From contig CATOJY010000017.1 of NCBI GenBank assembly GCA_951800685.1, forward strand, positions 1 to 63,267: a stretch of DNA of 63,267 nt. Direction: 5' to 3'. A program made the position numbers and the translations under genes. This document shows positions 25,809-34,539 of the stretch, piece after piece. Below the pieces are notes generated by a model. That model was not told the origin of the DNA. It ran no database searches and was given only the letters and a program-made list of their open reading frames with translations. Within the stretch, counting starts at the first letter, position 1. Every line of letters begins with the position of its first letter. The stretch comes from an uncultured Lachnospiraceae bacterium. Its GTDB lineage: Bacteria > Bacillota > Clostridia > Lachnospirales > Lachnospiraceae.

Positions 25809-27260
25809 TTATACATGAATCTCCGCTTTCATTCCAAGCAGCGCTTCATTCTCCTGCAGAATCGGCCGTACCACTTCCTGTAAGAATCTCTCAACCTGGA
25901 TCGGCGCACGTCCTACATACTTCTTTGGATCCATTGTCGCTTGCAGTTCTTCCTCTGATAGATGAAATACTGGATCCTTGGCGATCAGCGCCAATAAGTC
26001 GTTCTCTTTGCCTTCCTGTTTCACATGGGCGCCTGCCTCCATCGACAGCTCCCTGATCCGCTCATGCAGCTCCTGACGGTTACCACCCAGCTTAACAGCG
26101 TCCATCATGATATTCTCGGTCGCCATAAAAGGCAGTTCACTCATAAGCCTCTTCGTGATCACCTTGTCGTATACCACCAATCCATCCACTACATTCAGGC
26201 ATAAATCTAAGATGCCATCCACCGCCAGAAATGCTTCCGGAATAGACAGTCTCTTATTGGCTGAATCATCCAGCGTCCTCTCAAACCACTGCGTCGCAGA
26301 TGTGATCGCCGGATTCAATGCGTCTACCATCACATATCTGGACAGTGATGCAATCCGTTCACTCCGCATCGGATTTCTCTTATACGCCATAGCCGAAGAA
26401 CCGATCTGGCTCTTCTCAAAAGGCTCCTCTACTTCCTTCAAGTGCTGCAGCAACCTGATATCATTGGACATTTTATGCGCAGACGCCGCAATCCCTGCCA
26501 GCACATTACAGACTCTCGTATCTACCTTCCGCGAATAAGTCTGTCCCGACACTACGTAACATTTCTCGAATCCCATCTTCGCCGCAATCATCGGATCAAT
26601 CCGATCGATCGTCTCCTGATCCCCGTTAAAAAGCTCCAAAAACGAAGCCTGTGTCCCTGTCGTCCCTTTAGAACCCAATAATTTCATAGTGGACAGCACA
26701 TAATCAAGATCCTCCAGATCCAGACAGAATTCCTGCGCCCACAGCGTCGCTCTCTTACCGACCGTAGTCGGCTGTGCCGGCTGAAAATGCGTAAAAGCCA
26801 GCGTCGGCAGCTCTTTATACTGTTCCGCAAATTTCGCCAGCTCTGCAATCACATTGACCAGCTTACGTTTCACCAGCTTAAGCGCCTCCGTCATCACAAT
26901 AATATCCGTATTGTCTCCCACGTAGCAGGAGGTCGCTCCAAGGTGGATAATCCCAGCGGCTTTCGGACACTGCTGTCCATAAGCATAAACGTGACTCATC
27001 ACATCGTGCCGTACTTCCTTTTCCCTCTTCTTCGCCACATCATAATTGATATCCTCTGCATGGGCTTTCAGCTCATCGATCTGTTCTTTGGTGATCACCG
27101 GCTTCCCATTCTGGCTAAGCCCAAGTTCCATCTCCGTTTCTGCCAGTGCGATCCACAGTTTCCTCCACGTCCTAAACTTCATGTCTGGCGAAAAAACATA
27201 CTGCATCTCCTTGCTGGCATACCGTTCTGACAACGGACTTACATATCTGTCTGTACTCAT
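25809..27260 (-). CDS. purB: Adenylosuccinate lyase
   Basis: 483 residues of the fumarase/aspartase superfamily. It cleaves SAICAR to AICAR and adenylosuccinate to AMP in purine synthesis. Visible are the N-terminal ASL pattern with IIHLGATSCYVGDN and the family signature SSAMAYKRNP, which carries the mobile catalytic loop. GGAG 9 nt upstream supports the ATG at 27260 over two earlier in-frame codons. It lies 72 nt after the last gene of the DUF5717-like operon with no visible terminator, so read-through is likely. Confidence 0.95.
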   Translation of the reverse strand: MSTDRYVSPLSERYASKEMQYVFSPDMKFRTWRKLWIALAETEMELGLSQNGKPVITKEQIDELKAHAEDINYDVAKKREKEVRHDVMSHVYAYGQQCPKAAGIIHLGATSCYVGDNTDIIVMTEALKLVKRKLVNVIAELAKFAEQYKELPTLAFTHFQPAQPTTVGKRATLWAQEFCLDLEDLDYVLSTMKLLGSKGTTGTQASFLELFNGDQETIDRIDPMIAAKMGFEKCYVVSGQTYSRKVDTRVCNVLAGIAASAHKMSNDIRLLQHLKEVEEPFEKSQIGSSAMAYKRNPMRSERIASLSRYVMVDALNPAITSATQWFERTLDDSANKRLSIPEAFLAVDGILDLCLNVVDGLVVYDKVITKRLMSELPFMATENIMMDAVKLGGNRQELHERIRELSMEAGAHVKQEGKENDLLALIAKDPVFHLSEEELQATMDPKKYVGRAPIQVERFLQEVVRPILQENEALLGMKAEIHV

Positions 27261-27332
27261 CCTGCGCTCCATCCTTCCCAATCTCTATATCCTGCTTTAT
27301 TAAGAGTTCCTCTATATTCCATTTCCTGCGGC

Positions 27333-28529
27333 TCAGTTCTTCTCATTTCCCTGGAATTTCTTCTCGTACTCTTCCACAGCCCCCATGATTTCCTTTGTAT
27401 ACTGGGGATATTTCTCCACCAGCTCTTTAATCTCTTTCTGGGAGCCGCCTGCTACCACTTCCTTGTTATAATCCATCCGGCGTCTTAAAGACTGCCTTCT
27501 GATGATCAGATGGTGCCTGATTTCCACCATCTCTTTCCGGTCTAAAAGCGCCTCTGTCTGATGCAGCCATATGGCAGGGTCTTTGATCTGATAACATTTC
27601 AGCATCTGGAGCAGTTCCCGTTCATTATAATCCAGATCCCGTTCCGCCTTTCTGATATTTGCACGTTCCGCCTTCTCCTCCTGATAATTATTCCATAGTT
27701 CCATCAATTCTTTGGCACTGCCTACTCCATACTTCAACTGCAAATAGTCCAGCAGATTCGTGTTGTTGACATATCTGATCTTTACTTTATTCTGCAGAAG
27801 AATAATCTTATTAATCCCATTCTCCACACGGCGAAGCTCCTGTCTTGCATCCAGATGCTTGATATAGATCACCGTAATCGCCACAGCCGCCGTAATTGCC
27901 GTCAGCAAATACCCAGCTTTCGTATCCATGTCCAGAAAAAACTGCAGAAACAGAAGCAACAGCGTGCAAAGTCCCAACGCTACAACACAGATGATTGCCA
28001 TGCCGCGTGTGTCTGCAATTATGCTCATCACCTCATTCTTGCGGTACAGATAGGCATGTCTCTCTCCATCCAACCGCCCCAGATCTTGTTTCACTAACGC
28101 CTGATATTCCTCCGCCTCAGCAAGCTTCTCATACCCCTCTTCTATCTCATCAGCAATTCTCTCCATAAGCTGGTAGTTCTCATCACTGATCCGACGAGGC
28201 CTCTCCATGAAATCTGCCTTGCTATCCTGCAGTGCTGCAACCCGTTTTGCACATTCTTTCAGCTGCTCACTCTCTTCTGGCGGAAGCGCCTCGATCTCTT
28301 CCATATCCTTTAGATAAGATGTGACCATCTCATACTCATACGTTAAATTCTCCAATTCCCTGGTAGCATCTGCCATCCGCTCCAGGCAGTTCTTGACATA
28401 ATCCTCCCGCTGCTCCTTATTCTCATAGTCTACCTGATGATCGACTTCTCCGTCTTCCCACTCAATCTCATCGAACTCTTCCTGGTTTCTTCTTTGAAAC
28501 TTACTCTTTATTTTTCCAAATAATCCCAT
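27333..28529 (-). CDS. Coiled-coil membrane protein, fourth gene of the DUF5717-like operon
   Basis: 398 residues. An acidic start (EEFDEIEWEDGEVDH) and long charged helices (about 30-175) lead to two adjacent membrane segments (about 177-200 and 207-225) with a very short loop. A second charged helical region (about 230-390) follows. Both large domains should be cytoplasmic, a hairpin anchor with two coiled-coil arms. I recognise no family. The open frame begins 17 codons earlier but overlaps the TPR-like gene; the ATG at 28529 has GAGAGGG upstream and starts the natural-looking MGLFGKIKSKF. It is likely the membrane tether of a complex made by this operon (inference). Confidence 0.75.
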   Translation of the reverse strand: MGLFGKIKSKFQRRNQEEFDEIEWEDGEVDHQVDYENKEQREDYVKNCLERMADATRELENLTYEYEMVTSYLKDMEEIEALPPEESEQLKECAKRVAALQDSKADFMERPRRISDENYQLMERIADEIEEGYEKLAEAEEYQALVKQDLGRLDGERHAYLYRKNEVMSIIADTRGMAIICVVALGLCTLLLLFLQFFLDMDTKAGYLLTAITAAVAITVIYIKHLDARQELRRVENGINKIILLQNKVKIRYVNNTNLLDYLQLKYGVGSAKELMELWNNYQEEKAERANIRKAERDLDYNERELLQMLKCYQIKDPAIWLHQTEALLDRKEMVEIRHHLIIRRQSLRRRMDYNKEVVAGGSQKEIKELVEKYPQYTKEIMGAVEEYEKKFQGNEKN

Positions 28530-28569
28530 GTTCTTCTCAGCCCTCTCTATTATCTCTTCCCGCTTCCAG

Positions 28570-29415
28570 TCAGGAAACATACTCCCTGTACTCCTCCCGC
28601 AGTCTGGTTGTCAGCCTCTCAACCTCATGATAATAAGGCGCATCACTTCCAGCAGTGCTGCTGCCCTCCTCCTTAAACACCTGCAGAGTAAAGAGCATAC
28701 GGTTTTCATCCGTTGCCTCAAACTGTCCTGCCGTCTGCTCGATCCGTCTCTCCACCTGCAAAGATGCATTATGATACTGCGGATGATCAGCAATAAAGGC
28801 TATATATTCTTTATCCTCACTGTACATACGTACAGCAGCCAGATACAGCGCAAGGCTCTCCTTGGCTCCATCCATCTCATAAGCCTGCAAGAACCTGTCA
28901 GCCGCCTGCCTGAACATAAACAACTTCGCATAAGCTACGCCCATATTATGCAGAATTCCTGAAGAAAGCTGCTGATCTGTATCCGGCATCTGCACAAGCA
29001 GCGCATGATACTGTTTCAGAGCGCCATAATATCTTCTGTTCTGCAGCATATAATCTGCCTTAGCTTTCTTCCTCTCATAGGGATTCAGCCCTTCGCTGCC
29101 CCTGATCACTTCTTCCGCTCTAGCCATCACCTCTGCAGGATATAGATTAACATACTCTAATATGATACCCGCAAAAGCCGCCGTAGAACCATTTTGGTTC
29201 AGCAGAGAATACAACGCATGCGCCAACTGATTCAAGCCGCATTGTTCATCCAGCCATTGCACCAAATCCTTCTGCATAATCTCTGGGTCCAGCATTTCTG
29301 CTTTCTCCACCAGAAGATAGCACAACTCTTCCACAGAATATAAATTGATATAGAATTTTTCCACAAAATAAGGTTTTGTGGCATACTTTCCAGTACCCAG
29401 GATAATCTGTCCCAT
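28570..29415 (-). CDS. TPR-like helical repeat protein, third gene of the DUF5717-like operon
   Basis: 281 residues, almost wholly alpha-helical. About residues 120-220 show tetratricopeptide-like spacing, for example HNMGVAYAKLFMFRQAADRFLQAYEMD, a good match to one TPR. There is no signal peptide or membrane span. The ATG at 29415 follows AGAGGAACAAAAGAG; an earlier in-frame ATG would overlap the preceding gene. It probably acts as a scaffold between the large repeat protein and the Hsp70/actin-like protein encoded upstream (inference). Confidence 0.75.
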   Translation of the reverse strand: MGQIILGTGKYATKPYFVEKFYINLYSVEELCYLLVEKAEMLDPEIMQKDLVQWLDEQCGLNQLAHALYSLLNQNGSTAAFAGIILEYVNLYPAEVMARAEEVIRGSEGLNPYERKKAKADYMLQNRRYYGALKQYHALLVQMPDTDQQLSSGILHNMGVAYAKLFMFRQAADRFLQAYEMDGAKESLALYLAAVRMYSEDKEYIAFIADHPQYHNASLQVERRIEQTAGQFEATDENRMLFTLQVFKEEGSSTAGSDAPYYHEVERLTTRLREEYREYVS

Positions 29416-29440
29416 CTCTTTTGTTCCTCTACCGTCTCCA

Positions 29441-30754
29441 TCATATCCCAAAAGCTTCTTCCCAGACTCGTCCGCTGGAAACAAACAACTCCCCGAATCC
29501 TAAATCTGTCACCTTGACAAGAACCTTATCCGGCGCTCCCATTTTCATCTCCATGTGATATCTCGTAAATGGTGCCCTGCCTCCGCCTCCATCATCCAAG
29601 AAAGAAACCACCTTCGTCTCTATATTCTTCCCATTAAGAGGCGTAATCACAAACTGCACTTCCTTCTCCTTCGTCAGAAGAAAGTCACATTCCTTGTGGG
29701 ATTCATACCAGTTCTCACCCGCATCCAGCAAGGCATAATAAGACTCTTTTCCCTGACGGACTACATTCATGCCAATATTTGCTTTCAGCATATCTCTTCC
29801 CAGGAAAATATGGCCTCTTCCTTCTTCGCTTGGCTCTAATTTCTCCAGAAGACCATAGCAGGCTCCCCTGCTAAAAAGGTTATTCCCCTGAAAAACTCTA
29901 CTATTATGGCAGAGAAATTGCAAAGATCTCACCTGCCATCCAGCCTTGAACCCATCCCCAAGAAGATACACGGAGGACAGAAACCTGCCTTCACACACAG
30001 AACGCACAATCCCCAGAAACCTCTCATCTGCCAGAAGATAAGCATCCTGTTTCACCTTCTCTTCCTCTGTCTCCTCAGGAACCACCAGAGTTTCATAAAT
30101 CTGTTCTTCAATCAAAACAACCACCGGTGTCGTGCGCTTATTGCATTCCATCCGGTAAAGTTTCAATCTTCTGCCATCATGCTCACAGGCCATCACTTGA
30201 TGATACCACAATTCTGCTGGCTGATGAAGCATAAACGAATAGAAACTCTCCGTATGACTTTGGAAATAGATATGAGATGTCTTAAGACCAAGATTCACCG
30301 ATACAAGAGAGAGAATCTCCACCATTCTGTCATCCAGTTCGTCCACTGTGAACATGATCGCATCGATCTTCTCTATAGGAGCGATGAAATTCATCAGCGC
30401 CATGCTCCGTTTCACAAAAAGTGTAAGAAGCGCCACTGGATCAAAAGTTTCACCATCCAATTCCAACTCTTCACCCTGTCTTGCGGCTGCAAGGAGCCCA
30501 TCCACCGGAAACATATTCTCACCATTTGCATTCTTTACGGCGTCCTTTCCATAATACCATTGATTGACGCCTCCGCGTTTACATAACATTGTGGGAATAT
30601 TATACTGTTTCGTCCCTACCACAGTCGCCACTGTATCCACGTCTTCCTGTCCATAAATGCAATAGCTGATCTGGGAACACCTCTCCCCCAGATCATATCC
30701 AACAAGCACGCTTCCCTTATGCAGTTTGCTCCCTTCTCTCCGATCTAAGAACAT
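29441..30754 (-). CDS. DUF5716-like protein with actin/Hsp70-fold features
   Basis: 437 residues. The segment VLVGYDLGERCSQISYC (about 16-32) looks like the phosphate-1 loop of actin/Hsp70 ATPases (compare GIDLGTTNS), and VYLLGDGF (about 266) could be the equivalent of the adenosine loop. The middle and end carry beta-rich segments. I associate the sequence with DUF5716 of Lachnospiraceae; function unknown. AGGAGG lies 7 nt before the ATG. It is encoded 56 nt after the 1197-residue protein and 25 nt before the TPR-like gene, so the products probably work together. Whether it binds ATP is untested. Confidence 0.72.
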   Translation of the reverse strand: MFLDRREGSKLHKGSVLVGYDLGERCSQISYCIYGQEDVDTVATVVGTKQYNIPTMLCKRGGVNQWYYGKDAVKNANGENMFPVDGLLAAARQGEELELDGETFDPVALLTLFVKRSMALMNFIAPIEKIDAIMFTVDELDDRMVEILSLVSVNLGLKTSHIYFQSHTESFYSFMLHQPAELWYHQVMACEHDGRRLKLYRMECNKRTTPVVVLIEEQIYETLVVPEETEEEKVKQDAYLLADERFLGIVRSVCEGRFLSSVYLLGDGFKAGWQVRSLQFLCHNSRVFQGNNLFSRGACYGLLEKLEPSEEGRGHIFLGRDMLKANIGMNVVRQGKESYYALLDAGENWYESHKECDFLLTKEKEVQFVITPLNGKNIETKVVSFLDDGGGGRAPFTRYHMEMKMGAPDKVLVKVTDLGFGELFVSSGRVWEEAFGI

Positions 30755-30810
30755 GACTTCCTCCTGTATCTAGTCTGACAGATCTGCAAAACGGGGCAGA
30801 TTCTTCTATG

Positions 30811-33800
30811 TCAACGCAGTTTAAACAGATTCTCCACCACAAAATCCTGTCTATAATACTGCTGCAGCAGATCGTTTACCGTATCATAATCATGCAGCGT
30901 TTTTCCAATCATAATATCATTCAGCATAGTAAAACGGCTCTCAAAATCCTCCTGCTCTATCTCGCTTGCCGTGATACTATTGCTCCTGGTCGGCTGTGAA
31001 CTGCTTCTTGACTCCTCCGTGATATAGTATTGGAGCCGTTCTCCAAAGAAAAGCACAAATTCCTTCACACAGATTCCCGCGAACATATCCCTCATTTCTT
31101 CTGTACAGTATTCACTCTCTGGACTTCCCTCATCCTGGATCATATAATGGATCATCGCTCTGCATCCCGGCTTAGTCCGGTATTCGATCAGTGTCTTGTC
31201 CTGATATTCATCCATCTGTGGAATATACCCCTGATAATCCTTATAAATCGGCAATACGATCCGTTCAGCCAAAAGATCCCGCAAAAAGGCACAGCATGTC
31301 TGTTTGATGCGCTCATCCTGCTCATGCCTGTTCTCCGCATAATACTGTAGAAAGGCTATCTTACATACCCGGTGCATGAATGTTTCCTTCTGATACAACT
31401 GCATAACGCCCCAGAATATATACGGATCGGTAATCTGCTCCTTGACTGCATAGTCATAACAGCATTGAGATAAAAACGCCATCTGCAGCTCTTCATTTCC
31501 CATACCTTTATTGTAGGTGCGGAAAACCTCGACCTTATCCCCCACATGTGCACCTGTATATAGCATCTGCTCTAACATCCTTTCACAGATCCCATAGGTA
31601 TTCATCCCAAAAGACTCTGCCGTTTTCCATATATCCCGCATGTCCTTGATGCTTCCATGAAAATACCTGACTAGATAATCAAGAACATTTTCGTCATATT
31701 TCCCCTTCTGCACGACATAGACAAGCACGCCCGTCATAACCGGGTCTTCCTGTATCTCTTCTTCCAACAGTCGGCTGCACAATTTCAGCAGCACTTTGGC
31801 ATCCATATGGTACGGTCCACACCACTGTACCCACTCCCAGGCTTCTTCATACATCTCCCTGATAACCATGCACCGCACAGCCTCTCTGCGGTCCTTCCTA
31901 TATACATCTTCCGGCCGAAGAGTAAGCAGGTAATCATCCATCTCCCGCATTCTGTCCTTTGTATAGTAAAACCGGACTAACATCATGCGGATTTCCTTCT
32001 TCACCGACTCTGCAATCTGGTCGGACGCCGCAAGAAGCAGAAATAGATCTACATTGTCCTCCTGTACAGTAAAAGTCTTCTGATATTCAAAACAAGTATA
32101 TACCGCATACCAAAAATTTTCCCGCATAAAAGGCGAAATCATGAGCGCCAGTTTTGCCGGACCACACAATGTCTCTATCTGATAGTCCACGCTCTTTGTA
32201 TACCGATTGCCTTCCCTGTCCCCTAAAAGGATTTTACAGTCAGAATCATAGACTGGAACATAAGCCCTTCCTTCCGTCACTGGATAGATATTTTCCCCGG
32301 CTCCGTAAGGATACACCGCAACAACTTCCGTAATTTTATCTGAAACCACCCTGATCTCCTTCATAAAAAGAAGTGTCACAAGCTGCGCCGCGCTCTCCTC
32401 ATCGATCATGGGCAGGCTGATCACATTGCGGTACAGATACGCCAAATCCTTATTGATCCGTCCATATCGTATCTGTTCGGCCACAAACCGCTCTATAGCG
32501 GCCGTATAATTAAGATAGATCTCTGTCATCTGTGCCCTGTGCTGGTGCACATAGGCATAAAGATATGCCGTAATCTCATAACTCAAATTGCTCTGATAGG
32601 CAAAATACATAAGCACAATCTTTGGCAGCGTCTCACTGTAATCTAAAGGAGCCGACATCATATAATATTCATACAGACGTGTGATCCGCAGATTCTGCGC
32701 CACACCAGCCTTATACCATTCAAAATATGCTGGTCCGCTGCAATTTCCCTTGATCAGCAGCGTACAGATCGCATGCAAAATATCATTCTTAGGTCTCAGA
32801 GCATAACACTTTTTCAAGATGCGCAAGACACTTTCCGAGTAGGTCCGCTCCTTCTGCGCCAGATAAACAATCTGCAGAAAGATCTCTTCCTTTACAAAAT
32901 CATGCCGGACCGCATAAGAGAGCACCTGTCTCTCAAATACATCCAGTTTCATGAGCATCGCCGGATTCATACACAACAAATGCCATGCCTCAAGATAAAT
33001 CACAGGAGAAGTACAATGATACCGCGACAGCTCTTCCAGCAGATTCCATTTACGTACAGGACTCTTACTGTATTCTTCCGAAAGATACATCAGAAGCCAC
33101 GCAATCCGCCAGTTCCCCCTGTTTCGGACATAAATCTCCCCAAGCTCTTCTGCAACCTCATCTACATAACTATCTTCTCTTCCGCACAACGTCGTAAGAT
33201 ACAGATAATAACACCACAGTTCCGGGCGCTCCTCCCTGTCCTGCGTTACCCTGTCCTCATACTTCTCAATCATCCAACGCGCTTCATTGTACCGCTCTTC
33301 CGTAAGCAGAATCTGCGCCTGAAACAGCCTTAAGACGATATCTTTATCATCGATCTCAATAAGACGGTTTAACAGCCTGCCGCTCTCTGTCATCCATGTT
33401 TTGGTGCTGATCTTCTTAAAGCGGAATGACTGATAATACTCCATCAGCTCTACCGTGAGCTGCTTTTTCTCCCGATACCATTCATGCGCTTTTCTACCAG
33501 TCATCCGCCGTATCACCGTAACCGGTATCCTGATGACATCATCATCCAAAAGCAGCATGATGCAGCCATAGTTATTTCCTCCATGCAGTCTTTCATGGTT
33601 TACATAATAGTACAGCCTGTAGATATTCCCCAGAAAAGAAGATTCTGTCACTTCATCTTCCTCCACCTGCAGAAAATCCCCTTCCGTCTCGATCCTGAAA
33701 TGCGTATACCCCCAGCCATTGCGGTTTATTACGAGTGTATACCGCATTTCTTCTGACGGGTCTTCTATTCTGATCTGTGTTTCTTCCGGAATATATTCTA

Positions 33801-34404
33801 CCTTCCTTTTCTTGTTAATCTCCAGAAGAAACTCTTCCACATTATGTTCATTGTCACGAACAGCACTAAGCCCCCGATAAGCAGCATAATGCTGCTTGTC
33901 ATTACTCATAAACACACCGGCGAACTCTTCAGAGTAAAACAGCTTCACCGCCTCTTCCCAATTACTTTTCGCCAGATTGGTAAAATGAAACAGATTCTTG
34001 ATATTGCCCAGACTGGAGGGAATCGTTTTCTCTGTGATAGAAACTGAAAAGGGGAGATAATATTCTCCCTGGTTAGAAATGAGATTGAAGACACCCCTGA
34101 TCTCCTCCCCTGGTTCCATTCCATTGGCATCAAACCGGTAGAAAATCTCATCCTGGGAACCGCCAAACGTGCGCGTAACACATTCCATCCGCAGATCAGA
34201 AGAGATTACATGCCCCGCCGTCACCTGACCCGCCGGCCCATAGATATTAAAGCTGCCCTCCGCCACGGTTCCAGCATCCATCTCAAGTTGAATGCGCTGG
34301 CAGGAAATCTCCAGCGATCCTTTTTCATGAATAAACTTTCCATTTAAAATTTCTTCCACTGCCTGACGCACGATCCCAGTCTGCCTTTCCAGTAACCGTC
34401 CCAC
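30811..34404 (-). CDS. DUF5717-like giant repeat protein, first gene of the operon
   Basis: 1197 residues. The first 300 residues contain beta-rich segments that look like two or three Ig-like modules (for example GSFNIYGPAGQVTAG and MRYTLVINRNGWGYTHFRIE). The rest, about 310-1150, is a long alpha-helical repeat region rich in Tyr, Arg and Glu with TPR-like hairpins. There is no signal peptide and no clear membrane span. The translation starts at GTG about 30 nt after a strong promoter; AAAGGG lies rather far upstream, so the start is uncertain by a few codons. I associate it with DUF5717. Scaffold function is inferred from architecture and from the neighbours. Confidence 0.75.
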   Translation of the reverse strand: MGRLLERQTGIVRQAVEEILNGKFIHEKGSLEISCQRIQLEMDAGTVAEGSFNIYGPAGQVTAGHVISSDLRMECVTRTFGGSQDEIFYRFDANGMEPGEEIRGVFNLISNQGEYYLPFSVSITEKTIPSSLGNIKNLFHFTNLAKSNWEEAVKLFYSEEFAGVFMSNDKQHYAAYRGLSAVRDNEHNVEEFLLEINKKRKVEYIPEETQIRIEDPSEEMRYTLVINRNGWGYTHFRIETEGDFLQVEEDEVTESSFLGNIYRLYYYVNHERLHGGNNYGCIMLLLDDDVIRIPVTVIRRMTGRKAHEWYREKKQLTVELMEYYQSFRFKKISTKTWMTESGRLLNRLIEIDDKDIVLRLFQAQILLTEERYNEARWMIEKYEDRVTQDREERPELWCYYLYLTTLCGREDSYVDEVAEELGEIYVRNRGNWRIAWLLMYLSEEYSKSPVRKWNLLEELSRYHCTSPVIYLEAWHLLCMNPAMLMKLDVFERQVLSYAVRHDFVKEEIFLQIVYLAQKERTYSESVLRILKKCYALRPKNDILHAICTLLIKGNCSGPAYFEWYKAGVAQNLRITRLYEYYMMSAPLDYSETLPKIVLMYFAYQSNLSYEITAYLYAYVHQHRAQMTEIYLNYTAAIERFVAEQIRYGRINKDLAYLYRNVISLPMIDEESAAQLVTLLFMKEIRVVSDKITEVVAVYPYGAGENIYPVTEGRAYVPVYDSDCKILLGDREGNRYTKSVDYQIETLCGPAKLALMISPFMRENFWYAVYTCFEYQKTFTVQEDNVDLFLLLAASDQIAESVKKEIRMMLVRFYYTKDRMREMDDYLLTLRPEDVYRKDRREAVRCMVIREMYEEAWEWVQWCGPYHMDAKVLLKLCSRLLEEEIQEDPVMTGVLVYVVQKGKYDENVLDYLVRYFHGSIKDMRDIWKTAESFGMNTYGICERMLEQMLYTGAHVGDKVEVFRTYNKGMGNEELQMAFLSQCCYDYAVKEQITDPYIFWGVMQLYQKETFMHRVCKIAFLQYYAENRHEQDERIKQTCCAFLRDLLAERIVLPIYKDYQGYIPQMDEYQDKTLIEYRTKPGCRAMIHYMIQDEGSPESEYCTEEMRDMFAGICVKEFVLFFGERLQYYITEESRSSSQPTRSNSITASEIEQEDFESRFTMLNDIMIGKTLHDYDTVNDLLQQYYRQDFVVENLFKLR

Positions 34405-34440
34405 TATTTACAACAGCTACCCTTTTACATAGATATTAAA

Positions 34441-34470
34441 ATTATACCATTGACCAGGCTGGCTGTGCAA
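34441..34470 (-). promoter_or_regulatory. SigmaA promoter of the DUF5717-like operon
   Basis: On the minus strand TTGCAC (34470-34465), an 18-nt spacer and an extended -10 TGG-TATAAT (TATAAT 34446-34441). Transcription would start about 30 nt before the GTG codon at 34404. Confidence 0.75.
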
Positions 34471-34484
34471 TATAAAATCCAGTA

Positions 34485-34512
34485 ACCGATCCTCTCTGCG
34501 GCACATACCATA
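34485..34512 (+). promoter_or_regulatory. Candidate sigmaK-type promoter for the second cortex-lytic gene
   Basis: AC (34485-34486), exactly 17 nt, then CATACCATA (34504-34512), matching AC-N17-CATANNNTA. It lies 27 nt before the ATG at 34540. The first cortex-lytic gene has the same motif with the same spacing. Confidence 0.5.
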
Positions 34513-34539
34513 TTAAGAAGAGAATACGTGAGGTTTTTT

